From an uncultured Coprococcus sp. (GTDB lineage: Bacteria > Bacillota > Clostridia > Lachnospirales > Lachnospiraceae), in contig CAKQIY010000002.1 in assembly GCA_934247115.1 (NCBI GenBank), positions 62,001-126,000 on the forward strand: 64,000 nt of DNA, written 5' to 3'. The notes under the pieces are model-generated. The model ran no database searches, was not told the DNA's origin, and saw nothing but the letters and a program-made list of their open reading frames with translations. This document shows positions 8,297-16,242 of the stretch, one piece after another (position 1 is the first letter of the stretch; every line of letters begins with the position of its first letter). Position numbers and translations under genes: made by a program.

Positions 8297-8806
8297 ATGA
8301 AGCGTGAAATAATTGATGCAAGTAAGTTAGAGTTAGAAGATAAAGTTGTTGCCATCAAGCGTGTAACAAAGGTTGTTAAGGGTGGACGTAATTCTAGAGT
8401 TGCAGCTCTCGTAGTTGTAGGTGATAGAAATGGCCACGTTGGCGTTGGTGTTGGCAAGGCAGTTGAGACTCCAGAAGCTATCCGTAAGGGTAAGGAGGAT
8501 GCTGCAAAGCATTTAGTTACAGTTCCTGTAAATGAAGTTGGTAGTATCCCTTACGACTGGAATGGACAGTTCGGCAGTGCTTCAGTTCTCCTGAAGACAG
8601 CTCCAGAAGGTACTGGTATCATCGCTGGTGGTCCTGCTCGTAGCGTACTTGAGCTTGCAGGCTACAAGAACATCCGTACAAAGTCCTTAGGATCAAACAA
8701 CAAGCAGAACGTAGTTCTTGCAACAATCAAGGGCCTTACAGAGATCAAGAACCCAGAGGATATCGCAAGACTTCGTGGAAAATCTGTTGATGAGATACTT
8801 AACTAA
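8297..8806 (+). CDS. rpsE: 30S ribosomal protein S5
   Basis: S5 is involved in decoding fidelity and forms part of the mRNA entry site. The start is the ATG at 8297, after AAGGAGG at 8279-8285; earlier in-frame codons lie inside rplR. The 169-residue product has VKGGRNSRVAALVVVGDRNG, GHVGVGVGKAVETPEAIRKG and the C-terminal PARSVLELAGYKNIRTKSLG blocks of the family. Confidence 0.97.
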   Translation: MKREIIDASKLELEDKVVAIKRVTKVVKGGRNSRVAALVVVGDRNGHVGVGVGKAVETPEAIRKGKEDAAKHLVTVPVNEVGSIPYDWNGQFGSASVLLKTAPEGTGIIAGGPARSVLELAGYKNIRTKSLGSNNKQNVVLATIKGLTEIKNPEDIARLRGKSVDEILN

Positions 8807-8820
8807 GGAGGTATTAGAAG

Positions 8821-9003
8821 ATGGCAGATAAGTTAAAGGTAACTTTGGTAAAGTCCCCTATTGGCGCTGTACCAAAGCATAGAAAGACAGTAGAGGCTCT
8901 TGGACTTAAGAAGGTTAATAAGTCAGTAGAGCTCCCAAATAACGCTGCAACACTTGGAATGGTTAAGCAGGTAAGTTATATGGTAAAGGTTGAGGAAGTA
9001 TAA
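8821..9003 (+). CDS. rpmD: 50S ribosomal protein L30
   Basis: L30 (60 residues) is recognised by KLKVTLVKSPIGAVPKHRKT and the GLKKVNKSVELPNNAATLGM segment. It is dispensable in some bacteria and lacking in a few. Here it keeps its standard position between rpsE and rplO, with AAGGAGG upstream. Confidence 0.97.
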   Translation: MADKLKVTLVKSPIGAVPKHRKTVEALGLKKVNKSVELPNNAATLGMVKQVSYMVKVEEV

Positions 9004-9024
9004 GAGAAGGAGGATACGCAGATC

Positions 9025-9465
9025 ATGGATTTATCTACATTAAAGCCAGCTGAAGGCTCAAAGCACAGTGCTAATTTCCGTGTAGGCCGTGGACATGGTT
9101 CAGGAAATGGCAAGACTGCAGGTAAGGGACACAAGGGTCAGAAGGCACGTTCTGGATCACCTAGACCAGGTTTCGAAGGTGGACAGATGCCATTATATAG
9201 ACGTCTTCCTAAGAGAGGCTTTAATTGCATCAATCACAAAGAGATCGTTGCAATCAATGTATCAGCTCTTGAGAGATTCGAGGATGGCTCAGACGTAACT
9301 GTTGAGACATTAGTAGAGGCAGGTATCATTAAGAATCCTCGTGATGGAGTTAAGATTCTTGGAAATGGAGAGTTAACTAAAAAGCTCAATGTTAAGGCTA
9401 ATGCTTTTTCAAAGTCAGCAGCTGAGAAAATTGAAGCTCTTGGCGGAAAAGCAGAGGTGATGTAA
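9025..9465 (+). CDS. rplO: 50S ribosomal protein L15
   Basis: L15 (146 residues) is a late-assembly protein with a long basic N-terminal extension. GRGHGSGNGKTAGKGHKGQK followed by ARSGSPRPGFEGGQMPLYRR is the family signature. secY starts one base after its stop codon, the tight coupling usually found in this cluster. Confidence 0.98.
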   Translation: MDLSTLKPAEGSKHSANFRVGRGHGSGNGKTAGKGHKGQKARSGSPRPGFEGGQMPLYRRLPKRGFNCINHKEIVAINVSALERFEDGSDVTVETLVEAGIIKNPRDGVKILGNGELTKKLNVKANAFSKSAAEKIEALGGKAEVM

Positions 9466-9466
9466 T

Positions 9467-10780
9467 ATGTTCAAAACCTTAATCAATGCATTTAAGGTAC
9501 AGGATATACGAAGAAGACTTTTATATACGTTCTTCATTCTCGTGGTAGTCAGACTTGGTAGTCTGATTACCGTTCCGGGAATAAGTGCGGATGCAATAAG
9601 AGAGTACATGCAGAATGCCCTCGGTGATTCACTGAACATCTTCAGCTCATTCACTGGAGGATCATTCGAGCAGATGTCGATCTTTGCATTGTCAGTAACA
9701 CCTTACATTACAGCTTCCATCATCATACAGCTTCTCACCATTGCTATACCGGCTTTGGAAGAACTGCAGAAAGACGGAGAAGATGGTAGAAAGAAGATCA
9801 CCGCTATCACAAGATACATGACAGTCGGTCTTGCTATTCTTGAGAGTACTGGTCTTGTAGTAGGATTTGGAAACAAGGGAGTCATTGAGAATTATAACTT
9901 CTGGACAGTGTTCTGCATCGTAGTCATTCTTACGGCAGGAAGTGCTATAGTAATGTGGCTTGGTGAGAGAGCAACAGAGAAGGGTGTTGGCAATGGTATA
10001 TCAGTAATCCTTTTGATCAACATTGTTTCAACAATGCCAAATGACTTCAAGAATTTATACACACAGTTCATGAAGGGCAGAGACTTTGTAAGACTTACAC
10101 TTGTAGGACTTGTTATCCTTGCAGTTGTAGTTTTGACAGTAGTATTTGTATGTGCACTTCAGGGCGCAGAGAGAAGAATTCCTGTACAGTATGCCAAGAC
10201 AGTAAGAGGAAGAAAGACAATGGGCGGACAGTCATCTCATATTCCACTTAAGGTCAATACTGCAGGTGTTATTCCGGTCATCTTTGCATCATCCTTACTG
10301 TCTGTTCCACAGATCGTAGTGAATCTGTTCAACATCAAGACATCTGGTGTAGGAGCAAAGATAATCCAGGGTATGAGTCAGAGCTACTGGTTTAACAGAT
10401 CATATCCTTGGGCATCGATCGGTTTGATCGTATATATTTTACTTGTGTTCTTCTTCGCATATTTCTACACAGCGATCACATTCAATCCAATGGAGATCGC
10501 CAACAATATGAAGAAGAGTGGCGGTTTTGTCCCTGGTATAAGACCTGGACAGTCAACACAGGATTATTTGAATAAAATTTTGAACTACATCATATTTATA
10601 GGTGCTGTAGGACTTATCATCGTAGCATGTATACCAATGTTCTTCAGTGGTTTCTTTGGAGCGAATGTTTCATTTGGAGGAACATCACTTATCATCGTGG
10701 TAGGTGTTGTTATAGAGACTATCAAGAATGTTGAGTCACGTATGCTGGTAAGGAACTATCAGGGATTCCTTTTAGACTGA
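9467..10780 (+). CDS. secY: Protein translocase subunit SecY
   Basis: SecY is the channel-forming subunit of the Sec translocon in the cytoplasmic membrane. The 437-residue product has about ten hydrophobic segments. Family motifs include GSLITVPGISADAIREY near the N-terminus, the segment ALSVTPYITASIIIQLL, and the cytoplasmic loop VQYAKTVRGRKTMGGQSSHI. Its ATG follows the rplO stop after one base, with GCAGAGGTGAT as the upstream site. The normal partner secE is not in this window. Confidence 0.98.
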   Translation: MFKTLINAFKVQDIRRRLLYTFFILVVVRLGSLITVPGISADAIREYMQNALGDSLNIFSSFTGGSFEQMSIFALSVTPYITASIIIQLLTIAIPALEELQKDGEDGRKKITAITRYMTVGLAILESTGLVVGFGNKGVIENYNFWTVFCIVVILTAGSAIVMWLGERATEKGVGNGISVILLINIVSTMPNDFKNLYTQFMKGRDFVRLTLVGLVILAVVVLTVVFVCALQGAERRIPVQYAKTVRGRKTMGGQSSHIPLKVNTAGVIPVIFASSLLSVPQIVVNLFNIKTSGVGAKIIQGMSQSYWFNRSYPWASIGLIVYILLVFFFAYFYTAITFNPMEIANNMKKSGGFVPGIRPGQSTQDYLNKILNYIIFIGAVGLIIVACIPMFFSGFFGANVSFGGTSLIIVVGVVIETIKNVESRMLVRNYQGFLLD

Positions 10781-10896
10781 TAATATGACGTGGCAGCAAT
10801 CATGAATGGGAGTGTGCCGAAAAGTACACTTCCTATTCGTGTATATACAGAGAAGGTCAATTTTGGATAAAAAATGAAATATTTGGGAGGTAATAT
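10781..10896 (+). other. secY-adk gap with an intercistronic hairpin
   Basis: The bases 10804-10815 (GAATGGGAGTGT) pair with 10826-10838 (ACACTTCCTATTC), leaving one bulge and a short loop. No T-run follows, so it is more likely to adjust mRNA stability or relative expression than to terminate. A GGGAGG site before adk ends the gap. Confidence 0.45.
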
Positions 10897-11541
10897 ATGA
10901 AGATAATCATGTTAGGAGCACCAGGTGCAGGCAAAGGTACTCAGGCGAAGATGATCGCAGCAAAGTACGGCGTACCACATATCTCAACAGGAGATATATT
11001 CAGAGCGAACATAAAGAACGGCACAGAGCTTGGTGCAAAGGCAAAGGAGTACATGGATAAGGGACTTCTTGTACCGGATGAGCTTGTTGTCGACTTGGTA
11101 ATAGATAGATTTAAGGCTGATGACTGTGCAAAGGGGTATATCCTTGACGGATTCCCAAGAACAATTCCACAGGCAGAGGCACTTGACAAGGCACTCTCAG
11201 CAATCGGCGATTCAGTTGATTACGCTATCAATGTTGAGGTACCTGATGAGAATATCATTGAGAGAATGTCAGGCAGACGTGCATGCGTAGGATGTGGAGC
11301 AACATACCATATCGTATATAACCCAACAAAGGTTGATGGCAAGTGCGATGCATGTGGAGCTGACCTTATTCTCAGAGACGATGATAAGCCAGAGACAGTA
11401 GAGAAGAGACTTAACGTATATCATGAGCAGACACAGCCTCTTATTGATTACTATAAGGCAAAGGGTATCCTGAAAGAGGTTGATGGAACCGTAGATATGA
11501 AGGATGTATTCGCTGCTATCACTGATATATTAGGTGAGTAA
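10897..11541 (+). CDS. adk: Adenylate kinase
   Basis: Adenylate kinase interconverts ATP plus AMP and two ADP in the cytoplasm. The 214-residue product starts MKIIMLGAPGAGKGTQAKMI, which contains the P-loop GAPGAGKGT at 7-15. The AMP-binding region has HISTGDIFRANI and DGFPRTIPQAEAL. The lid contains CVGC and CDAC pairs, the four-cysteine zinc site common in Gram-positive enzymes. map follows after three bases. Confidence 0.98.
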   Translation: MKIIMLGAPGAGKGTQAKMIAAKYGVPHISTGDIFRANIKNGTELGAKAKEYMDKGLLVPDELVVDLVIDRFKADDCAKGYILDGFPRTIPQAEALDKALSAIGDSVDYAINVEVPDENIIERMSGRRACVGCGATYHIVYNPTKVDGKCDACGADLILRDDDKPETVEKRLNVYHEQTQPLIDYYKAKGILKEVDGTVDMKDVFAAITDILGE

Positions 11542-11544
11542 ATT

Positions 11545-12315
11545 ATGAAAGGTATTTCCATAAAATCCCAGGAAGAGATTGAACTTATGAGGGAGGCCGG
11601 AAGAATTCTGGCCATCACTCATGAGGAGCTGCGCAAGGCACTCAAACCGGGAATGTCTACATATGATATAGACAGACTGGGGGAGGAGGTCATACGGAGT
11701 TATGGCTGTGAGCCATCATTTCTTAATTATCAGGGGTATCCTGCATCGATATGTGTATCAGTTAACGAGGAGGTTGTTCATGGAATACCCTCTAAGGACA
11801 GAATACTGAAGGATGGAGATATCGTAAGTCTGGATGCTGGAGTTATATATAAGGGATATCATTCAGATTCAGCCAGAACATATGGAATAGGTGATACGCC
11901 TGATGTGGCAAAGTACCTCATGGAAGCAACAAAGCAGTGTTTCTTCGAGGGGCTGCAGGTGGCAAGAGCCGGAAATCATGTGAGAGACATTGGAATAGCC
12001 ATTGAATCTTACGCAGATGAATGTGGTCTGGGAGTTGTGATAGATCTGGTGGGACATGGAGTTGGAAGAAATCTTCATGAAGAGCCGGAGGTTCCGAATT
12101 TTGCGACGAGGAGACGGGGACCGAAGCTCAAGGCCGGTATGACAATAGCGATAGAACCGATGATCACACTTGGTGATTATGAAGTAAAGTGGCTGGATGA
12201 TGGCTGGACAGTTGTGACTGCAGACAGATCGCTGGCAGCACACTACGAGAATACGATACTTATAACTGATTCGGAGCCGGAGATATTATCAAGGGCGGAA
12301 GGCATACAGTTGTAG
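11545..12315 (+). CDS. map: Type I methionine aminopeptidase
   Basis: This enzyme removes the initiator methionine from new proteins. The 256-residue protein shows the metal-binding residues of the pita-bread fold: two aspartates in SLDAGVIYKGYHSDSARTYG, the histidine in GHGVGRNLHEEPEVPNF, and the two late glutamates in IEPMITLG and ENTILIT. It starts three bases after adk. It is of the short type without an N-terminal zinc domain. Confidence 0.97.
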   Translation: MKGISIKSQEEIELMREAGRILAITHEELRKALKPGMSTYDIDRLGEEVIRSYGCEPSFLNYQGYPASICVSVNEEVVHGIPSKDRILKDGDIVSLDAGVIYKGYHSDSARTYGIGDTPDVAKYLMEATKQCFFEGLQVARAGNHVRDIGIAIESYADECGLGVVIDLVGHGVGRNLHEEPEVPNFATRRRGPKLKAGMTIAIEPMITLGDYEVKWLDDGWTVVTADRSLAAHYENTILITDSEPEILSRAEGIQL

Positions 12316-12370
12316 TTACTATATATAGAACTCATAAGTTGATTTATTATAATTAGGAGGATTTTAGAAA

Positions 12371-12589
12371 ATGTCAAAAGCAGATGTGATCGAGGTAGAA
12401 GGAACAGTAGTTGAGAAACTTCCAAACGCCATGTTTCAGGTAGAACTTGAGAATGGACACAAGGTTCTTGCTCATATAAGTGGAAAGCTGAGAATGAATT
12501 ACATAAAGATTCTTCCTGGCGATAAAGTTACAATAGAGTTATCACCATACGATCTTACAAAGGGCAGGATCGTTTGGAGAGATAAATAA
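12371..12589 (+). CDS. infA: Translation initiation factor IF-1
   Basis: IF-1 (72 residues) is a single OB-fold protein that occupies the A site during initiation. MSKADVIEVEGTVVEKLPNA and GKLRMNYIKILPGDKVTIEL match the family throughout. TTAGGAGG lies before the ATG. It is placed between map and rpmJ as in most Firmicutes. Confidence 0.98.
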   Translation: MSKADVIEVEGTVVEKLPNAMFQVELENGHKVLAHISGKLRMNYIKILPGDKVTIELSPYDLTKGRIVWRDK

Positions 12590-12678
12590 TAAAAAAATGA
12601 ATTTCCCTATTGCATTTTATCAATGAAAATGATAGAATGCTAATTCGTAGCGGACTTTTTTTGAAAGGAGAGTTTCTA

Positions 12679-12792
12679 ATGAAGGTTAGAGCATCAGTAA
12701 AACCTATCTGCGATAAGTGCAAAGTTATCAAGAGAAAGGGAATCGTTAGAGTTATCTGCGAGAATCCAAAGCACAAGCAGCGTCAGGGTTAA
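12679..12792 (+). CDS. rpmJ: 50S ribosomal protein L36
   Basis: L36 is a 37-residue zinc-ribbon protein. The product has MKVRASVKPICDKCKVIKRK, then a third cysteine and a histidine in CENPKHKQRQG, giving the CxxC...C...H zinc site of the C-positive form. GAAAGGAG at 12663-12670 sets the ATG at 12679; a longer in-frame reading from 12610 has no site and is not used. Confidence 0.97.
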   Translation: MKVRASVKPICDKCKVIKRKGIVRVICENPKHKQRQG

Positions 12793-13041
12793 TCAAAAAA
12801 GGAAAAGAAGTATATGGATGATAGCCCATCCGGAAGTATGCTTATTTTCGTGCGTCAGTACATATATCTAATGTACTGTATTATTTAAAAGCGGCTGTGG
12901 CATACAGAGATATGCCAATAACAATTATAGAAATATACAACTTAGTTGAAGCTTGCGATGTATGCATTTCACCCCATAGTATGCACTATGGGATACATTT
13001 GTGAATTCAGCTTAAAAGAAGATTTTACGGAGGTTATTATA
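12793..13041 (+). promoter_or_regulatory. Structured leader before rpsM (alpha operon leader candidate)
   Basis: Three hairpins lie in this 249-base gap. CAGTACAT/ATGTACTG at 12856-12863 with 12871-12878 is perfect over eight pairs. GGCATA/TATGCC lies at 12899-12904 with 12911-12916. CCCATAGT/ACTATGGG at 12973-12980 with 12985-12992 has a four-base loop, and an outer ATGTAT/ATACAT pair (12958-12963 with 12993-12998) extends it. In E. coli S4 represses translation through an RNA structure just before rpsM. An equivalent role here is inference from position. Confidence 0.5.
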
Positions 13042-13410
13042 ATGGCTCGTATTTCAGGTGTTGATTTACCAAGAGAGAAACGTGTTGAAATTGGTCTTAC
13101 TTATATCTATGGTATCGGACTTCCTTCATCACAGCGTATTCTTAAGGAAGCAAACGTTAATCCTGACACACGTTGCGCAGATCTGACTGACGATGAGGTT
13201 AGAAGACTCAGCGAGGTTATCAAGGCAACTCAGGTGGTAGAGGGAGATTTACGTAGAGAGATCGGCTTCAATATTAAGCGTTTACAGGAGATTGCTTGCT
13301 ATCGTGGTAAGCGTCACAGACAGGGACTTCCAGTTCGTGGACAGAAGACAAAGACTAATGCCAGAACTCGTAAGGGTCCTAAGAAGACTGTTGCTAATAA
13401 GAAGAAGTAA
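13042..13410 (+). CDS. rpsM: 30S ribosomal protein S13
   Basis: S13 contacts the P-site tRNA and the L5 bridge. The ATG at 13042 follows ACGGAGG and gives the standard MARISGVDLPREKRVEIGLT start, 122 residues in all; a reading that starts at 12946 would include the structured leader. The C-terminal HRQGLPVRGQKTKTNAR basic tail is typical. It is the first gene of the alpha section. Confidence 0.97.
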   Translation: MARISGVDLPREKRVEIGLTYIYGIGLPSSQRILKEANVNPDTRCADLTDDEVRRLSEVIKATQVVEGDLRREIGFNIKRLQEIACYRGKRHRQGLPVRGQKTKTNARTRKGPKKTVANKKK

Positions 13411-13450
13411 TTAAGAATATATTTGAAAAAACCATAGGAGGTTTAGGCTA

Positions 13451-13846
13451 ATGGCTAAGCAGGCAACTAAAAAAGTGGCTAAGAAGCGTGTCAGAAAGAG
13501 TGTACAGCACGGACAGGCTCATATTCAGTCATCTTTCAATAATACAATTGTTACATTAACAGACGCTGAAGGCAATGCGCTTTCATGGGCAAGTGCTGGT
13601 GGATTAGGATTTAAGGGTTCTAAGAAGTCAACTCCATATGCTGCTCAGATGGCTGCAGAGACAGCAGCAAAGGCTGCTGCACCTTACGGACTCAAGACAA
13701 TCGACGTATTTGTTAAGGGACCAGGTTCAGGTAGAGAGGCAGCAATTCGTGCACTCGCAGCATGTGGTATAGATGTAGTTAGTATCAAGGATGTTACTCC
13801 GGTTCCACATAACGGATGTCGTCCACCAAAGAGAAGAAGAGTTTAA
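13451..13846 (+). CDS. rpsK: 30S ribosomal protein S11
   Basis: S11 (131 residues) is a platform protein near the Shine-Dalgarno helix. IQSSFNNTIVTLTDAEGNAL, the GSGREAAIRALAACGIDVVS block and the ending PHNGCRPPKRRRV are diagnostic. It lies 40 bases after rpsM with an AGGAGG site. Confidence 0.98.
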   Translation: MAKQATKKVAKKRVRKSVQHGQAHIQSSFNNTIVTLTDAEGNALSWASAGGLGFKGSKKSTPYAAQMAAETAAKAAAPYGLKTIDVFVKGPGSGREAAIRALAACGIDVVSIKDVTPVPHNGCRPPKRRRV

Positions 13847-13866
13847 TTAGAGGAGGTACAAACAAG

Positions 13867-14460
13867 ATGGCAGTAGATAGAACCCCAGTTCTTAAGAGAT
13901 GCAGATCTTTAGGCATGGAGCCAATGTATCTCGGAATAGATAAGAAGTCAAACAGAAGACCAAACAGATCAAATAGAAAGCAGAGCGAGTATGGACTCCA
14001 GCTCCGCGAGAAGCAGAAGGCTAAGTTCATTTATGGTGTACTTGAGAAGCCTTTCCGTAACCTTTATGCAAAGGCTGAGCAGCAGAAGGGATTAACAGGT
14101 CCTAACCTCATGACATTACTTGAGCTTAGACTTGACAACATCATCTTCAGATTAGGTTTTGCAAGAACAAGAAGAGAGGCAAGACAGATCGTAGATCACA
14201 AGCACGTACTTGTAAATGGCAAGTGTGTCAACATCCCATCATACTCAGTTAAGCCAGGCGATAAGATCGAGATCAGAGAGAAGAGCAAGTCTCTTCAGAG
14301 ATATAAGGATATCATGGCTGCAACAGAGGGCGTTCTCGTACCAGGCTGGTTAACAGCAGACAGAGATAACCTCGCAGGTGAAGTTGTAGAGAAGCCAAGC
14401 AGAGAGCAGATTGATGTTCCTGTAAATGAGACTCTCATCGTCGAGTTATATTCTAAGTAA
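13867..14460 (+). CDS. rpsD: 30S ribosomal protein S4
   Basis: S4 nucleates 16S rRNA 5' domain assembly and in many bacteria controls the alpha operon. The ATG at 13867 follows AGAGGAGG and gives MAVDRTPVLKRCRSLGM, 197 residues. The S4 RNA-binding domain is visible around RLDNIIFRLGFARTRREARQ. Its gene is inside the alpha cluster here; in Bacillus subtilis it is elsewhere. Confidence 0.97.
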   Translation: MAVDRTPVLKRCRSLGMEPMYLGIDKKSNRRPNRSNRKQSEYGLQLREKQKAKFIYGVLEKPFRNLYAKAEQQKGLTGPNLMTLLELRLDNIIFRLGFARTRREARQIVDHKHVLVNGKCVNIPSYSVKPGDKIEIREKSKSLQRYKDIMAATEGVLVPGWLTADRDNLAGEVVEKPSREQIDVPVNETLIVELYSK

Positions 14461-14531
14461 GATTTGTTCTTTATTTATACATTTTGTAACTTGGAGTGTA
14501 GCATTTTAAAACCCGTAAAGGAGGGGCTTAG

Positions 14532-15488
14532 ATGTTTGAGTTTGAAAAACCAAAAATCGAGATCGTTGAGACTTCAGATGACAACAAGTATGGCAAGTTT
14601 GTAATCGAGCCTTTAGAGAGAGGTTACGGTATAACACTTGGTAACGCACTTAGAAGAATAATGCTTTCTTCATTACCAGGTACAGCTGTAAGCCACGTTA
14701 AGATAAAGGGCGTTTTACACGAGTTCAGCTCAATACCAGGTGTAAAAGAGGATGTTACTGAGATTATAATGAACATCAAGAATGTCGTTATCAAGAATAA
14801 CTCAGATACATTTGAGCCAAAGCAGGCATACATCGATGTTGTTGGTGAGCGCGTTGTTAAGGCAGGAGACATAAAGGTTGACGGAGATATCGAGATAGTT
14901 AATCCAGATCTTGTAATCGCAAACCTTAGTGGTCCGGACGCAAAGCTTGAGATGGAGCTTACAATTGTCAATGGACGTGGATATGTAAGCCTTGACAAGA
15001 ACAAGGAAGCAGATGCACCTATTGATGTTATAGCTATTGACTCAATCTTCACCCCTGTTGAAAGAGTAAACCTTACAGTTCAGAATACACGTGTTGGTCA
15101 GGTTACTGACTATGATAAGTTAACTCTTGATGTATATACAAACGGAGCTCTTGCTCCAGACGAGGCAGTAAGTCTTGCTGCTAATCTTCTGGTAGAGCAC
15201 TTGAAGCTGTTCGTAGATTTATCAGAGAACGCACGTCTTGTAGATGTTATGGTTGAGAGCACAACAGACGAGAAGGAAAAGGTTCTTGAGATGAATATCG
15301 ATGAGCTTGAGTTGTCAGTTCGTTCATACAACTGTCTCAAGAGAGCTGGTATCAACACAGTTCAGGAACTTATCAATAAGACACCAGAGGATATGATGAA
15401 GGTTCGTAACCTTGGTCGTAAGTCACTGGATGAAGTTTTAGCTAAGCTTAAGGAGTTAGGCTTATCACTTAATCAGAACGAGGACTAA
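14532..15488 (+). CDS. rpoA: DNA-directed RNA polymerase subunit alpha
   Basis: The alpha subunit (318 residues) dimerises to start RNA polymerase assembly and binds upstream promoter DNA. The N-terminal domain shows LERGYGITLGNALRRIMLSS and the GVKEDVTEIIMNIKNV block. The C-terminal domain shows LELSVRSYNCLKRAGINTVQ and the KVRNLGRKSLDEVLAKLKEL helix-hairpin-helix region that binds DNA. AAAGGAGG lies upstream. Confidence 0.98.
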   Translation: MFEFEKPKIEIVETSDDNKYGKFVIEPLERGYGITLGNALRRIMLSSLPGTAVSHVKIKGVLHEFSSIPGVKEDVTEIIMNIKNVVIKNNSDTFEPKQAYIDVVGERVVKAGDIKVDGDIEIVNPDLVIANLSGPDAKLEMELTIVNGRGYVSLDKNKEADAPIDVIAIDSIFTPVERVNLTVQNTRVGQVTDYDKLTLDVYTNGALAPDEAVSLAANLLVEHLKLFVDLSENARLVDVMVESTTDEKEKVLEMNIDELELSVRSYNCLKRAGINTVQELINKTPEDMMKVRNLGRKSLDEVLAKLKELGLSLNQNED

Positions 15489-15569
15489 TAATTAGTTTTC
15501 GCATACCACTCAAGCTGAATAATAGTAAGCACAGTGAAGACCCACAAAGGGTATAGGAGGATAATTAAA

Positions 15570-16106
15570 ATGGCAAAGTATAGAAAGCTTGGAAAAGCAA
15601 GCGCACAGAGAAACGCATTACTTCGTAACCAGGTAACTCAGTTACTGTATCATGGAAAGATCAAGACAACAGAGGCAAGAGCTAAGGAAGTTGTTAAGAT
15701 CGCAGAGAAGCTCATCACATTAGCAGTTGCTGAGAAGGACAACTACGATGAGGTTACAGTTCAGGCTAAGGTTGCTAAGAAGGATAAAGATGGCAAGAGA
15801 ATCAAGGAAGTTGTAGATGGTAAGAAGGTTACTGTATACGACACAGTTGAGAAGAAGGTTAAGAAGGATCAGCCTTCAAGACTTCATGCCAGAAGAGAGA
15901 TGCTCAAGGTTTTATATCCAGTTGTTGAGGTTCCTACAGATGCTGCTGGTAAGAAGGCCGGTACTAAGAAGATCGACTTAACACAGAAGTTATTCGATGA
16001 GTATGGTACAAAGTACGCAGGACGTAAGGGTGGTTACACAAGAATCATCAAGATCGGTCAGCGTAAGGGTGATCAGGCTCTTGAAGTTATTCTCGAGTTA
16101 GTATAA
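15570..16106 (+). CDS. rplQ: 50S ribosomal protein L17 with internal insertion
   Basis: L17 lies near the tunnel exit. The ATG at 15570 follows TAGGAGG and gives MAKYRKLGKASAQRNALLRN. The family ending GGYTRIIKIGQRKGDQALEV is present. At 178 residues it is about 50 longer than the E. coli and B. subtilis proteins (120-127). The extra sequence is mostly a lysine-rich stretch at about 55-103, before SRLHARREMLK, plus a smaller one before the KKIDLTQKLFDEYG segment. Similar extended L17 proteins may occur in related Clostridia. Confidence 0.95.
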   Translation: MAKYRKLGKASAQRNALLRNQVTQLLYHGKIKTTEARAKEVVKIAEKLITLAVAEKDNYDEVTVQAKVAKKDKDGKRIKEVVDGKKVTVYDTVEKKVKKDQPSRLHARREMLKVLYPVVEVPTDAAGKKAGTKKIDLTQKLFDEYGTKYAGRKGGYTRIIKIGQRKGDQALEVILELV

Positions 16107-16135
16107 TCGATTGATATTATACAGATAAATAAACA

Positions 16136-16191
16136 GGGCTGCAGTACATAGACGTATTTATTGACGTTTGTGTACGGCGGTCCTTTTTTTT
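16136..16191 (+). terminator. Terminator at the end of the ribosomal superoperon
   Basis: GGGCTGCAGTACA (16136-16148) pairs with TGTACGGCGGTCC (16171-16183) with one mismatch, and eight T residues follow at 16184-16191. It ends the rpsJ-rplQ transcript. The ecfA coding region begins 52 bases later, so the ECF module needs its own promoter or read-through. Confidence 0.85.
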
Positions 16192-16242
16192 AATAAAACT
16201 GATGAGATATTGAGTAATCTCGTGGAACAGAATGGAAAAATT

